From NCBI RefSeq assembly GCF_041435335.1, contig NZ_CP108430.1:2958501-3022500 (forward strand): 64,000 bases of DNA, written 5' to 3'. The translations under genes were made by a program, and so were the position numbers. Positions 7,618 to 16,696 of this stretch are shown piece by piece (the first letter of the stretch is position 1; each line of letters starts with the position of its first letter). Under the pieces are notes generated by a model. It did not search any database, was not told where the DNA came from, and worked only from the letters and a program-made list of their open reading frames with translations. This DNA is from Streptomyces sp. NBC_01283 (lineage in GTDB: Bacteria > Actinomycetota > Actinomycetes > Streptomycetales > Streptomycetaceae).

Positions 7618-9339
7618 CTACAGGAAGTAGAGGCGGTTGAGCGGGACGGAGTCGGCGGGCTCGGACCTGACCGGGTCACCGTCGAGCGTGACCAGGCCGG
7701 AGCGCTGGTCGACGTCGATGGAACCGGTCCGGGAGTTGAGGCGCAGGTCGGCGGGACCGATGCCCCGGGTGCCCCGCACCGCGACCCGGCGCCGCCGGGT
7801 GGGCATCTGGTCGTTGCCCTGGTCGACGGCGGCCTGCGCGACGAAGGCCACCGAGATGTCGGCGGGCGTCGCGCCGTACGAGCCGAACTGCGGCCCGAGG
7901 ACGAGCGGCTCACATGTGTCGGTCGCGGCGTTCGGGTCACCGACGACGCCGTACGCCGGGAATCCGGACTTCAGCACCAACTGCGGCTTCGCGCCGAAGA
8001 ATTCGGGCCGCCACAGGACGACGTCGGCCATCTTGCCGACCTCGATGGAGCCGACCTCGTGGGCCAGGCCGTGGGCGATGGCGGGGTTGATGGTCAGCTT
8101 GGCCATGTAGCGCAGGACGCGCGCGTTGTCGTCGCTCTCCCCGTCGCCGTCCATCGGGCCGAGCTCCGCCTTCATCTTCCCGGCCATCGCGAAGGTCCTG
8201 CGTACGGTCTCGCCCGCGCGCCCCATGCCCTGCGCGTCGGACGAGGTGATCCCGATGGCGCCCAGGTCGTGCAGCACGTCCTCCGCGCCCATCGTCCCGG
8301 CCCGGATCCGGTCACGGGCCATGGCGGCGTCGCCCGGCAGGTCGGTCTTCAGGTCGTGGACCGAGACGATCATCCCGTAGTGCTCGGCCACCGCGTCGCG
8401 CCCGAAGGGCAGCGTGGGGTTGGTGGAGGAGCCGATGACGTTCGGGACGCCGGCCATCTTCAGCACGTTCGGGACGTGTCCGCCGCCGCAGCCCTCGATG
8501 TGGAAGGCGTGGATGGTGCGCCCTTCCAGGACCTTCAGGGTGTCCTCGACGGAGAGACACTCGTTCAACCCGTCGCTGTGCAGGGCCACTTGGACGTCAT
8601 GCTCCTCGGCCACCCGCAGTGCCGTGTCCAGCGCGCGGGTGTGCGCGCCCATGTCCTCGTGCACCTTGAAGCCCGAGGCGCCGCCCTCGGCGAGCGCCTC
8701 GATCAGCGGGGCGTCGTGCGAGGACGAACCCCGGCCCAGGAAGCCGATGTTGACCGGCCAGGCGTCGAAGGCGTTGAACGCGTGCTTCAGCGCCCAGGGC
8801 GAGTTGACCCCGACACCCCACACGGGCCCGAATTCCTGGCCGATGATCGTGGTGACCCCGGAGGCCAGCGAGGCCTCCATGATGCGCGGCGACAGCAGAT
8901 GGACGTGGGTGTCCACGGCACCGGCGGTCGCGATCAGACCCTCGCCCGAGACGATGGACGTGCCGGTGCCGACGACGACGTCGACGCCGTCGAGGGTGTC
9001 GGGGTTACCGGCCCGCCCTATGGCGTGGATGCGGCCTTCCCGGATCCCGATCGACACCTTGCGGATGCCCTGCACCGCATCGATGACGAGCACGTTGCTG
9101 ATGACGACGTCGCAGGTCTCACGGACCGCGGCGGCCTTCAGGTGCAGTCCGTCGCGGGCGGTCTTGCCGAAGCCGGCGAGGAATTCGTCGCCGTACTTCT
9201 GCGCGTCGGACTCCACCCGGACGGTCAGGCCCGAGTCGCCGAGCCGGACGCGGTCGCCCGCGCGGGGGCCATGTGTGGCGGCGTACTCGTACGGGGTGAG
9301 GCGGCGCGGTTCGGCGGGGTGGCCTCCGGGGCGGCTCAT
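7618..9339 (-). CDS. ureC: Urease alpha subunit, divergent accessory-less type
   Basis: 573 residues, the usual UreC length. All nickel ligands can be seen: DTHVH (two His), Lys in GFKVHEDMG (the carbamylated lysine position, about 224), His in VALHSDGLNE, His in GCGGGHVPN, and Asp in SSDAQGMGR. It departs from canonical ureases in the active-site flap. The usual MVCHHL reads IVSVHDL here (about 325-331), so the flap Cys is replaced by Val while the next His is kept; HTEGAGGGH is HIEGCGGGH. The ATG overlaps the ureAB stop (ATGA), so it is translationally coupled. No ureE, F, G or D lies nearby. Activity on urea is an inference; a changed substrate or maturation path is possible. Confidence 0.9.
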   Translation of the reverse strand: MSRPGGHPAEPRRLTPYEYAATHGPRAGDRVRLGDSGLTVRVESDAQKYGDEFLAGFGKTARDGLHLKAAAVRETCDVVISNVLVIDAVQGIRKVSIGIREGRIHAIGRAGNPDTLDGVDVVVGTGTSIVSGEGLIATAGAVDTHVHLLSPRIMEASLASGVTTIIGQEFGPVWGVGVNSPWALKHAFNAFDAWPVNIGFLGRGSSSHDAPLIEALAEGGASGFKVHEDMGAHTRALDTALRVAEEHDVQVALHSDGLNECLSVEDTLKVLEGRTIHAFHIEGCGGGHVPNVLKMAGVPNVIGSSTNPTLPFGRDAVAEHYGMIVSVHDLKTDLPGDAAMARDRIRAGTMGAEDVLHDLGAIGITSSDAQGMGRAGETVRRTFAMAGKMKAELGPMDGDGESDDNARVLRYMAKLTINPAIAHGLAHEVGSIEVGKMADVVLWRPEFFGAKPQLVLKSGFPAYGVVGDPNAATDTCEPLVLGPQFGSYGATPADISVAFVAQAAVDQGNDQMPTRRRRVAVRGTRGIGPADLRLNSRTGSIDVDQRSGLVTLDGDPVRSEPADSVPLNRLYFL

Positions 9340-10040
9340 CGCTCGACCTCCTGCTCAGTCGTTTCCGGTACGCCGAGATAGCCGCAGGCGGCGGCGCGGC
9401 GCAGGGCCTCTTCGCGGGCGCCGGGCGCGTCCAGCGGCCCGTCGACCAAACCGGCGAAGCCGATCGCGACGCGCTCACCGCCGATCGGCACGAGCCCGAC
9501 CTCGACGCTCTCGCCGGGACCGAAGCGCACGGAGGACCCGGCCGGCACCGCGAGCCGCATGCCGTACGCGGCGGAGCGGTCGAAGTCGAGCCGGGGGTTG
9601 GCCTCGAAGAGGTGGAAGTGCGAGGTCACGGAGACGGGCACGGCAGCGGTGTTGTGCACGGTGAGCGTCACGACGGGCGCGAGCTCCGCGTGCTCGGGTC
9701 CGGGCAGCAGTGCGCCCGGGGCCGCACCGCCAAGACCCTCCCCGATCGGCTGCGAGACGACCGCGAGCCGGGAGCCGTCGTCGAAAACGGCCTCCACATG
9801 CACCTCGGTCACCACGTCCGCGACGCCCGGCAGGACGTCGTCGGGCCCGAGGACCGAGCGCGCCCGCTCGATCGCCTCGGCGAGCCTGGCCCCGTCGCGG
9901 GCCGCCTCGCACACCGTGTCCGCGATCAGCGCGGTCGCCTCGGGGACGTTGAGTCTGAGGCCGCGCGCCTTGCGGGCCCTGGCCAGCTCGGCCGCCCCGA
10001 AGAGCAGCAGCCGGTCGCGTTCCGTGGGGGTAAGCCGCAC
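9336..10040 (-). CDS. ureAB: Fused urease gamma-beta subunit (UreA-UreB)
   Basis: 234 residues from a GTG at 10040, preceded by GGAGGTG with 7-nt spacing; the longer in-frame start has no such site. Residues 1-100 match UreA (RLTPTERDRLLLF, GLRLNVPEATALI, PGVADVVTEVHVEAVFDDG). Residues about 115-225 match UreB (SHFHLFEANPRLDFDR, GMRLAVPAGSSVRFGPG, GFAGLVDGPLD). Fusion of gamma and beta chains is known in some bacteria. It is the first gene of the ureAB-ureC-aguA-TetR set and faces the permease gene across a 162-bp intergenic region. Confidence 0.9.
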   Translation of the reverse strand: MRLTPTERDRLLLFGAAELARARKARGLRLNVPEATALIADTVCEAARDGARLAEAIERARSVLGPDDVLPGVADVVTEVHVEAVFDDGSRLAVVSQPIGEGLGGAAPGALLPGPEHAELAPVVTLTVHNTAAVPVSVTSHFHLFEANPRLDFDRSAAYGMRLAVPAGSSVRFGPGESVEVGLVPIGGERVAIGFAGLVDGPLDAPGAREEALRRAAACGYLGVPETTEQEVER

Positions 10041-10057
10041 GCCACCACACCTCCATC

Positions 10058-10145
10058 GTTTGAACGCCACTCTAACCACGAGATCCACGCAACGGAAGCA
10101 TTGACGTACGAGCTGGGCTCAGGTCACATTGAGCGGCACTCAAAC
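10058..10145. promoter_or_regulatory. Inverted pair of similar motifs between ureAB and the permease
   Basis: GTTTGAACGCCACTCTAA at 10058-10075 reappears in inverted orientation at 10128-10145 (minus-strand reading GTTTGAGTGCCGCTCAAT), with most positions matching. The two copies lie about 50 bp apart, one near each divergent start. This is the arrangement expected when one regulator controls both directions. It does not match the GlnR box spacing I know. Confidence 0.4.
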
Positions 10146-10202
10146 AGTCGAACGGCGGCCTGTGTGCGCAGGCGGCCACGATCGAGCGTCAGGGGCACCC
10201 TC

Positions 10203-11651
10203 ATGCCGATAGAACAGCGCGGAGTAGACACCATCCCGGACGGGGAACGCACCAGCGGTCCCCGCGATCTCATCTCGATCCTGCTCGGCTCCAACCTCTG
10301 CCTGGGGGTGATCGTCTTCGGCTGGCTGCCGGTGTCGTTCGGCCTCGGCTGGTGGGCGTCGGTCACCTCGGTGGTGGCGGGCACGGTCATCGGCACGGCC
10401 CTGACCGCGCCGCTGGCTCTGGTCTCGCTCCGTACCGGGACCAATCTCTCCACCTCCTCCGGGGCCCAGTTCGGCGTGCGGGGCCGCCTGGTCGGCTCGG
10501 TCGTCGGCCTCCTGCTCTCCCTCGGCTACACCGCGCTGACCATCTGGATCGGCGGTGACGTGATGGTCGGCGTCCTGCACCGCCTGACGGGGCTCCCGTC
10601 GAGCGGCCTCTCGTACGGGATCGTGTACGCGCTCCTCGCCGCCGCCACGGTGACGGGCGCGGTCTACGGCTACCGGGTTCTGCTGCGCCTGTCGCGGGTC
10701 CTCGCGGTCGGCATGACGGCACTGCTGATCCTCGGGGCGGTCGCCTACGCCCCCGACTTCACGACGTCGGCGCTGCCCGACACCGGCGGCTACCTCCTGG
10801 GCTCGTTCTGGCCGACGTGGCTCCTCTCTCTCGTGGCGGCGGGCCTGAGCGGCCCGATCGCGTTCATCACGCTCCTGGGCGACTACACGCGCTACGTCTC
10901 CCCCACCCGCCACAGCTCGCGCACGGTGCTGCGGGCGTCCTGGGCAGGACTCCTTGCCGGGCTGCTCGTGCCGCAGCTCTTCGGAACGTTCACGGCGTAC
11001 GCGGCGGGTGCGGCGCTCGACTACGCGGGGCCGCTGGTCTCGGCGTCCCCCACCTGGTACCTGGTCCCGCTCCTCCTGGCCGCGTCCGCCGGCTCGGTGG
11101 GCAACGCGGGTCTGATGCTGTACTCGATGGGCCTCGACCTGGACGCGATCCTGCCGCGCGCGTCGCGGGCCCGCGCGACGTACACGGTGGCGGTGGTCGC
11201 CGCGGGGTGCGTGTTCGTGGGGCACTACGCGTGGGAGGCGCAGGACGCGATGACGTCCTTCGTCCTCCTCCTCACGGCGATCGGCACGCCGTGGGCGGTG
11301 ATCACCCTGATCGGCTTCGCGCGCTGCGGGGGCGTGTACGACGCGGAGGCGCTCCAGGTCTTCAACCGCCGTTCCAAGGGCGGGATCTACTGGTACCGGT
11401 CGGGCTGGAACGTCCCGGCGACCGTGAGCTGGGCCCTGGGCGCGGTGGTCGGCCTCGCGGCGGTCTCGCTGCCCTCCTACGAGGGCCCGCTGCTCTCCCT
11501 CACCGGCGGGGTGGACTGCAGTTTCCTGCTGTCGGGTGTGGTGGGCGGGGTGGTGTACGTGATCCTGGAGCGGAAGCGGGCGCCAGCGCCGGTGGCCGCG
11601 GAGGAGAGCACCGAGGGCGGTACTACAGCGGTCAGCGTGCCGACGCCGTGA
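10203..11651 (+). CDS. NCS1-family permease (purine/cytosine/allantoin type)
   Basis: 482 residues from the ATG at 10203, with AGGGG 9 nt upstream. There are about twelve hydrophobic segments. The N-terminal RDLISILLGSNLCLGVIVFG and the SSGAQFGVRG loop fit the nucleobase:cation symporter-1 group (CodB/PurP-like). Substrates in this family are cytosine, purines, hydantoins or allantoin; which one applies here cannot be read from sequence. It diverges from the urease operon, so import of a nitrogen-rich compound whose breakdown yields urea or agmatine-like products is reasonable. Its 3' end overlaps the convergent methyltransferase gene by 20 bp. Confidence 0.85.
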   Translation: MPIEQRGVDTIPDGERTSGPRDLISILLGSNLCLGVIVFGWLPVSFGLGWWASVTSVVAGTVIGTALTAPLALVSLRTGTNLSTSSGAQFGVRGRLVGSVVGLLLSLGYTALTIWIGGDVMVGVLHRLTGLPSSGLSYGIVYALLAAATVTGAVYGYRVLLRLSRVLAVGMTALLILGAVAYAPDFTTSALPDTGGYLLGSFWPTWLLSLVAAGLSGPIAFITLLGDYTRYVSPTRHSSRTVLRASWAGLLAGLLVPQLFGTFTAYAAGAALDYAGPLVSASPTWYLVPLLLAASAGSVGNAGLMLYSMGLDLDAILPRASRARATYTVAVVAAGCVFVGHYAWEAQDAMTSFVLLLTAIGTPWAVITLIGFARCGGVYDAEALQVFNRRSKGGIYWYRSGWNVPATVSWALGAVVGLAAVSLPSYEGPLLSLTGGVDCSFLLSGVVGGVVYVILERKRAPAPVAAEESTEGGTTAVSVPTP

Positions 11652-12408
11652 TCAGCTCGTGCAGGTACCGCTTGGTGATGGACCCGCCGTAGGTGCCGTG
11701 GATCAACTCCCGTACGCAGCCGAGCAGTCCGGCCCGGGTCTCCTCGTCGAGAGCGCGGTGCCCCGAGTAGGTGCGCAGGACGTCGAGGTACTGGTCGGAC
11801 GTGTAGGTGATGTCCCGCGCGAAGCGCCGGACGGTGACGGGGCCGAGCCCGTCCGCACGGTCGAACTCCCCCGTATCGGCGTGGACTTCGGTCTCCGGAG
11901 TCAGCCGCAGGCCTGGCTCGGTCGCGTCGGGGTCCCAGCGCTCGTAACAGCGCTGGACCTCGATCCAGAACTCCGCGGTGCCGCCGGCGACGTGCTCGGT
12001 GGTGACGACGGCGAGGGTCCCGCCGGGCCGCAGGGCCTCCCTCATCTTGGGCACCCGGACAGCGGGGTCGAGCCAGTGGAAGGCGGTCGCGCAGACCACC
12101 AGGTCGTACGGCTCCTCCGGCAGCGGCCAGGCCTCGAACTCACCCACCTCCACGTGGGCCCGCGGATACGGGGCGAGATTGCGCCGGGCCACGGCGGCGA
12201 GGGCCGGGCCCAGCTCCACGGCGGTGAGGGCGCTTCCGGTCCGCGCGAGCGGCACGGTCAACTGCCCCGTGCCGGGAGCGATTTCCAGCACGCTGCTGCC
12301 GGGGCTCAGGTCCGCCTGCCGGACCAGTGCCTCCACCAGCCCGTCCGGGTACCGGGGCCGAACCCGGTCGTACAACTCGGCATCCCCATCAAAGATCCCG
12401 CGCAACAT
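11632..12408 (-). CDS. Class I SAM-dependent methyltransferase
   Basis: 258 residues from the ATG at 12408, which follows a run of G's; the upstream extension overlaps the ilvE terminator and is unlikely. Motif I is VLEIAPGTGQL (about residues 41-51), motif II AVELGPALAAVARR, and motif IV DLVVCATAFHWLDP, a pattern of the UbiE/Methyltransf_11-25 group. The N-terminus (FDGDAELYDRVRPRYP) is typical of small-molecule methyltransferases of this class. The substrate is unknown. It overlaps the permease gene tail-to-tail by 20 bp. Confidence 0.82.
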   Translation of the reverse strand: MLRGIFDGDAELYDRVRPRYPDGLVEALVRQADLSPGSSVLEIAPGTGQLTVPLARTGSALTAVELGPALAAVARRNLAPYPRAHVEVGEFEAWPLPEEPYDLVVCATAFHWLDPAVRVPKMREALRPGGTLAVVTTEHVAGGTAEFWIEVQRCYERWDPDATEPGLRLTPETEVHADTGEFDRADGLGPVTVRRFARDITYTSDQYLDVLRTYSGHRALDEETRAGLLGCVRELIHGTYGGSITKRYLHELITASAR

Positions 12409-12473
12409 CCCCCCACTGTCCCACCACACCCCTCCTCCAAGCGGCCCCGCAGCCGTCCGCAAGGAGAAGCACA

Positions 12474-12512
12474 AAGGCCGGGCCCGGGAGATTCACTCCC
12501 GGGCCCGGCCTT
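12474..12512 (-). terminator. ilvE terminator, 17-bp perfect hairpin
   Basis: Arms 12474-12490 and 12496-12512 are exact reverse complements around a 5-nt loop, 23 nt downstream of the ilvE stop. It ends in TT only, the GC-stem type usual here. Confidence 0.85.
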
Positions 12513-12535
12513 GAGTCACGTAAGGCGGTCAGACC

Positions 12536-13633
12536 TCAGCCGAGGTCGTGCATCCAGCCGTGGCGGTCCTCCGCCGTGCCCCGCTGGACATCGAGCAGCG
12601 CCTCGCGCAGCTTCATCGTGACCGGGCCCGGCCGGCCGCCGCTCTGGGTCCACTCGCCCGAGCGGCACTTGACCGTACCCACAGGCGTGATCACGGCCGC
12701 CGTGCCGCACGCGAAGACCTCCGTCAGGGTGCCCTCGGACGTGTCCGCCTGCCACTGGTCGATCGACACCCGCGCCTCCTCCGACTTGTAGCCGAGGTCC
12801 TGGGCGACCGTGAGCAGCGAGTCACGGGTGATTCCGGCGAGCAGCGAGCCGGTCAGGGTGGGCGTGACGATCTTGTCCCCGTACACGAAGTACAGGTTCA
12901 TGCCGCCGAGCTCCTCGACCCACTTGTGCTCCACGGCGTCCAGGTAGGCGACCTGGTCGCAGCCCTTCTCCGCTGCCTCGGCCTGCGCGAGCAGGGACGC
13001 CGCGTAGTTGCCGCCGGTCTTGGCGTCGCCCACGCCGCCGGGGACGGCGCGCACGCGGTCCTCCGACAGCCAGATGGAGACGGGCTTGACGCCACCGGGG
13101 AAGTACGCGCCCGCGGGCGAGGCGATCACGATGAACAGGTACTCGTTGGCCGGCTTCACGCCGAGCCCGACCTCGCTCGCGATCATGAACGGGCGCAGGT
13201 ACAGCGACTCCTCGCCACCGTGCGCCGGCACCCACGCCTTGTCCGCCTTCACGAGCGCGTCGCACGCCTCGATGAACGTCTCGACCGGCAGCTCCGGCAT
13301 CGCCAGGCGCCGCGCCGACCGCTGGAAGCGCTCGGCGTTGGCCTCGGGGCGGAAGGAGGCCACCGAGCCGTCGGGACGGCGGTAGGCCTTCAGGCCCTCG
13401 AAGATCTCCTGCGCGTAGTGCAGAACGTTGGTCGCCGGGTCGAGGGAGAGCGGCCCGTACGGCACGAGCTGGCCGTCGTGCCAGCCGCGGCCCTCCGTCC
13501 ACTTGATCGTCACCATGTGATCGGTGAAGTGGCGACCGAACCCGGGGTTGGCCAGGATCGCCTCGCGCTCCGCCTTCGACAGCGGGCTGGAGGTGGGCTT
13601 GAGCTCGATCGTGGGTGTCGGCGTCGTCGTCAT
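12536..13633 (-). CDS. ilvE: Branched-chain amino acid aminotransferase
   Basis: 365 residues, class IV PLP aminotransferase of the long actinobacterial/eukaryotic-like BCAT type. It would carry out the last step to valine, leucine and isoleucine, using glutamate as amino donor. Seen: [13 protein letters not shown] near residue 80, [10 protein letters not shown], the PLP lysine in [13 protein letters not shown] (about 205), [12 protein letters not shown], and [16 protein letters not shown] (phosphate-binding region). The start is the ATG at 13633 with AAGGA 9 nt upstream. That ribosome binding site can pair with GTCCT inside a short upstream frame (13674-13718). leuB lies directly upstream on the same strand but is separated by a strong terminator. 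Confidence 0.95.
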   Translation of the reverse strand: MTTTPTPTIELKPTSSPLSKAEREAILANPGFGRHFTDHMVTIKWTEGRGWHDGQLVPYGPLSLDPATNVLHYAQEIFEGLKAYRRPDGSVASFRPEANAERFQRSARRLAMPELPVETFIEACDALVKADKAWVPAHGGEESLYLRPFMIASEVGLGVKPANEYLFIVIASPAGAYFPGGVKPVSIWLSEDRVRAVPGGVGDAKTGGNYAASLLAQAEAAEKGCDQVAYLDAVEHKWVEELGGMNLYFVYGDKIVTPTLTGSLLAGITRDSLLTVAQDLGYKSEEARVSIDQWQADTSEGTLTEVFACGTAAVITPVGTVKCRSGEWTQSGGRPGPVTMKLREALLDVQRGTAEDRHGWMHDLG

Positions 13634-13673
13634 GAGTACTAGTCCTTCACGGTGTGATGGTGACGGACCGCGC

Positions 13674-13718
13674 TCACGCCTGTACTTCTCGTACTAGGAC
13701 GTCCGAGTAACCCTGCAT
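13674..13718 (-). CDS. Speculative ilvE leader peptide (Val-Leu-Val)
   Basis: A minus-strand frame of 14 codons reads [18 protein letters not shown]. It contains GTC CTA GTA and a second GTA, with CTA and GTA unusual here; GGGG lies about 8 nt before the ATG. GTCCT at 13700-13696, overlapping the Val-Leu codons, is complementary to AGGAC at 13646-13642, the ilvE ribosome binding site. Ribosome stalling on these codons could therefore free the ilvE start. Chance occurrence of such a frame is quite possible. Confidence 0.25.
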   Translation of the reverse strand: MQGYSDVLVREVQA

Positions 13719-13776
13719 TCCGCGGCCCCACGTTCGATTATCGCTCGCGGGGGGCCGAGGAAGAAACAGCGTGAAT

Positions 13777-13854
13777 GCGGCCCGGGTGTCGATGGTGGCA
13801 CCCGGAGCCGCATACGAGAAGCCGCCGGGTGGTGAACCGGACCCGGCGGCTTCT
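13777..13854 (-). terminator. leuB terminator: 14-bp perfect hairpin plus a second imperfect one
   Basis: 13817-13830 and 13841-13854 are exact reverse complements (10-nt loop), 25 nt after the leuB stop. A second imperfect stem follows (13777-13788 with 13799-13811, one bulge). Neither has a T-run. Confidence 0.8.
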
Positions 13855-13878
13855 GTGCCAAAAGGATGAGCTGCCGGG

Positions 13879-14919
13879 TCAGCCCGCTACTCGTACGGCG
13901 AGCGCGTCGCCGATCTGCTCGGTGGTGCGGACCGTGTCGCCGCGCTCCGCGAGGTCGGTGGAGACCGCGGTCTCGATGCGCGCCGCCTGGTCCTCGTAGC
14001 CGAGGTGACGCAGGAGCAGTGCGACGGACAGGACGGTGGCCGACGGGTCGGCCTTGCCCTGGCCCGCGATGTCCGGCGCCGAGCCGTGCACGGGCTCGAA
14101 CATCGAGGGGAACTCGCGGCTCGGGTTGATGTTGCCGGAGGCCGCGACGCCGATGCCGCCGGAGACGGCCGCGGCGAGGTCGGTGATGATGTCGCCGAAG
14201 AGGTTGTCGGTGACGATCACGTCGAAGCGGGCCGGGTCGGTGACGAGGTAGATCGTCGCGGCGTCGACGTGGATGTAGTCGGTGGTGACGTCGGGGAACT
14301 CCTTCGCCACCTCGTTGAAGACGTTCGTCCAGAGGTGACCCGCGTACGCCAGGACGTTGTTCTTGTGGACCAGCGTCAGCTTCTTGCGCGGGCGGGCCTG
14401 CGCACGGGCGAAGGCGTCACGGACCACGCGCTCCACGCCGAAGGCGGTGTTGACGGAGACCTCGGTGGCGACCTCGTGCGGGGTCCCGGTGCGGATCGAG
14501 CCACCGTTGCCCGTGTACGGGCCCTCGGTGCCTTCACGTACGACGATGAAGTCGATCTCGGGCTCGCCCTTGAGGGGGGTCGCGACACCCGGGAGCAGCT
14601 TCGACGGCCGCAGGTTGACATGGTGGTCGAAGAGGAAGCGGAGCTTCAGCAGGAAGCCGCGCTCCAGGACGCCCGACGGGACCGAGGGGTCACCGATCGC
14701 GCCGAGGAGGATCGCGTCGTACTGCTTCAGGGCTTCGACGTCGGCGTCGGTGAGGGTCTCACCGGTCGCGTGGTAGCGCTTGGCGCCGAAGTCGAACTCC
14801 TTGGTCTCCAGCTTCACATCCTGCGGGAGGACGGCATTGAGGACCTTGAGCCCCTGGGCCACGACTTCCTGGCCGATTCCATCACCGGGGATCACTGCGA
14901 GATTGATGCTGCGAGACAT
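13879..14919 (-). CDS. leuB: 3-isopropylmalate dehydrogenase
   Basis: 346 residues of the isocitrate/isopropylmalate dehydrogenase family; it oxidises and decarboxylates 3-isopropylmalate in leucine synthesis. Seen: [13 protein letters not shown] at the N-terminus, [22 protein letters not shown] shortened here to its substrate-binding arginines, KNNVL, the metal motif [13 protein letters not shown], and the NAD-site [13 protein letters not shown]. The length is that of the short actinobacterial LeuB. The start ATG has AGGG 7 nt upstream. A CimA-type pathway can also use this enzyme on 3-methylmalate for isoleucine, which would tie it to cimA in this window. Confidence 0.95.
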   Translation of the reverse strand: MSRSINLAVIPGDGIGQEVVAQGLKVLNAVLPQDVKLETKEFDFGAKRYHATGETLTDADVEALKQYDAILLGAIGDPSVPSGVLERGFLLKLRFLFDHHVNLRPSKLLPGVATPLKGEPEIDFIVVREGTEGPYTGNGGSIRTGTPHEVATEVSVNTAFGVERVVRDAFARAQARPRKKLTLVHKNNVLAYAGHLWTNVFNEVAKEFPDVTTDYIHVDAATIYLVTDPARFDVIVTDNLFGDIITDLAAAVSGGIGVAASGNINPSREFPSMFEPVHGSAPDIAGQGKADPSATVLSVALLLRHLGYEDQAARIETAVSTDLAERGDTVRTTEQIGDALAVRVAG

Positions 14920-15069
14920 GCGAGCACCCTACTCGCCGTCCCAGGGGATGACATTCGTAGTCCGGCATGCGGACACTCCTGGTCACGCCACTGGGGCGCC
15001 ATCGCATGGCCACCCGCTCTTCATCCTCAGGTCCGGCGGGAGTTGGAGGTCGCTGGGAAGTTTCCTGCC

Positions 15070-16671
15070 ATGGACACTCCCAATGTCGGCATACCGGAGC
15101 GGCTCGCGGCCGGGATGAGCATGCCGGAGCAGCACGAGTACCTGCGCGGGAAGTTCTCCCGGCGCAGAGTCCTGGCCAGTTCGTTCGCCACCGCCGGCAC
15201 CGTCGGCGGCATCGGCCTGCTCGCCGGCAGCTCGAGCACCGCCCCCGGGCAGAGCGCGTCGGCGTCGAGCCCGCTCGCCGCCGCGCCGTCCGCGCCGTCC
15301 GCGCCGGTCAGGGTCGACGGCCGGATGGTGGCCCCCTTCGCCCGGCATCTCGCCTTCGGGGCCGACCCGAAGACACAGATGCGGGTCTCCTGGCAGGTGC
15401 CGTTCGCGGTGAAGTCCCCGTATCTGAGGGTGGGCCTGGAGCCCTGGGAGCTGAGCCGGAAGATCGAGGCGGAGGTGCGCGATCTGCACACCCCGTCCCT
15501 GTCGAAGAAGCTGCCCGAGGTCGAGCAGTACTACCTGCACGCCGCGCTCGACGGCCTGCGGCCCGGCACGACGTACTACTACGGCGTCGGACACGACGGC
15601 TTCGACCCGGTGTCGCCCGAGCGGATGGCGACGATCGGCTCGTTCCGCACGGCCCCGGCCACGCCGGAGAAGTTCGTGTTCACGGCCTTCGGCGACCAGG
15701 GCGTGAGCTACGACGCGCTCGCCAACGACCAGTTGATCCTGGGCCAGAACCCGTCCTTCCATCTGCACGCGGGCGACATCTGCTACGCGGACAGCACCGG
15801 GCACGGCAAGGAGTCCGACACGTACGACGCGCGGGTGTGGGACACCTTCCTGGCGCAGACGGAGTCCGTGGCGAAGTCGGTCCCGTGGATGGTGACGACC
15901 GGCAACCACGACATGGAGGCGTGGTACTCGCCCAACGGCTACGGCGGCCAGTCCGCCCGCTGGTCGCTCCCGGAGAACGGCTTCGACCCGAAGAACGCGC
16001 CGGGCGTCTACTCCTTCACGTACGGCAACGTCGGCGTCGTCGCTCTCGACGCGAACGACGTCTCGTACGAGATCCCCGCCAACAAGGGCTATACGGACGG
16101 CAAGCAGACAGCGTGGCTGGACAAGCGCCTGGGCGAGCTGCGCGCGGACGACGCCATCGACTTCGTCGTGGTCTTCTTCCACCACTGCATGTACTCGACG
16201 GCGACGCACGCCTCCGACGGAGGGGTGCGCGACGCGTGGCTCGAGCTGTTCACCAAGCACCAGGTGGACCTGGTGATCAACGGCCACAACCACGTCTACG
16301 AGCGGACCGACGCGGTCAGGAACGGCGAGGTCGGCAAGCCCGTGCCGGTCGGCGCGTCAACCGATCCGACGCGCGACGGCATCGTGTACGTCACCGCGGG
16401 CGGCGCGGGCAAGGACCTCTACAGCTTCCCGGCGGGCGTGAAGGACAGCTTCGAGGGGAACGTCGACGACCGGGATTCGATCGTGTCGTTCCACTGGACG
16501 AAGGCCCGTCGGCCCGACCCGGAGACCGTGGAGTGGTCACGGGTGCGCTACACCGGCTTCTCGTTCCTCGCGGTGGAGGCGACAGCCGGTGCGCACCCGA
16601 AGCTGACGGTCTCCGCGCTCGCCGAGAGCGGAGAGCGCGTGGACCACTTCGAGGTGGTGCGCGGTACGTAG
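15070..16671 (+). CDS. Tat-exported purple acid phosphatase-like metallophosphoesterase
   Basis: 533 residues from the ATG at 15070. A twin-arginine signal SRRRVLASSFATAG lies at about residues 34-48, late because of a 30-residue n-region. Next come a fibronectin-like N-terminal domain (about 85-195) and a calcineurin-like metallophosphoesterase core: GDQG, GDICYAD, GNHDMEAWY, FFHHCMYST and GHNHVYERT, i.e. all five metal-binding blocks. It resembles PAP/PhoD-type alkaline phosphatases of Streptomyces and would release phosphate from organic esters outside the cell. No PHO box was recognised upstream. It diverges from leuB. Confidence 0.88.
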   Translation: MDTPNVGIPERLAAGMSMPEQHEYLRGKFSRRRVLASSFATAGTVGGIGLLAGSSSTAPGQSASASSPLAAAPSAPSAPVRVDGRMVAPFARHLAFGADPKTQMRVSWQVPFAVKSPYLRVGLEPWELSRKIEAEVRDLHTPSLSKKLPEVEQYYLHAALDGLRPGTTYYYGVGHDGFDPVSPERMATIGSFRTAPATPEKFVFTAFGDQGVSYDALANDQLILGQNPSFHLHAGDICYADSTGHGKESDTYDARVWDTFLAQTESVAKSVPWMVTTGNHDMEAWYSPNGYGGQSARWSLPENGFDPKNAPGVYSFTYGNVGVVALDANDVSYEIPANKGYTDGKQTAWLDKRLGELRADDAIDFVVVFFHHCMYSTATHASDGGVRDAWLELFTKHQVDLVINGHNHVYERTDAVRNGEVGKPVPVGASTDPTRDGIVYVTAGGAGKDLYSFPAGVKDSFEGNVDDRDSIVSFHWTKARRPDPETVEWSRVRYTGFSFLAVEATAGAHPKLTVSALAESGERVDHFEVVRGT

Positions 16672-16696
16672 GGACCGAGTGCGGCGCGGGGGCGGG

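Noticed and set aside
6370..9381. Long plus-strand open frame of about 1000 codons over the urease and agmatine deiminase genes
   Set aside because: It is the antisense of genes with clear families; high GC keeps the opposite frames open. Its translation is Val/Gly/Asp/Arg-rich with no domain, and no ribosome binding site precedes it.
10041..10202. GlnR box in the urease/permease intergenic region
   Set aside because: GTCAC and CTCAAAC pieces are present but the spacing of alternating GTNAC and GAAAC half-sites is not.
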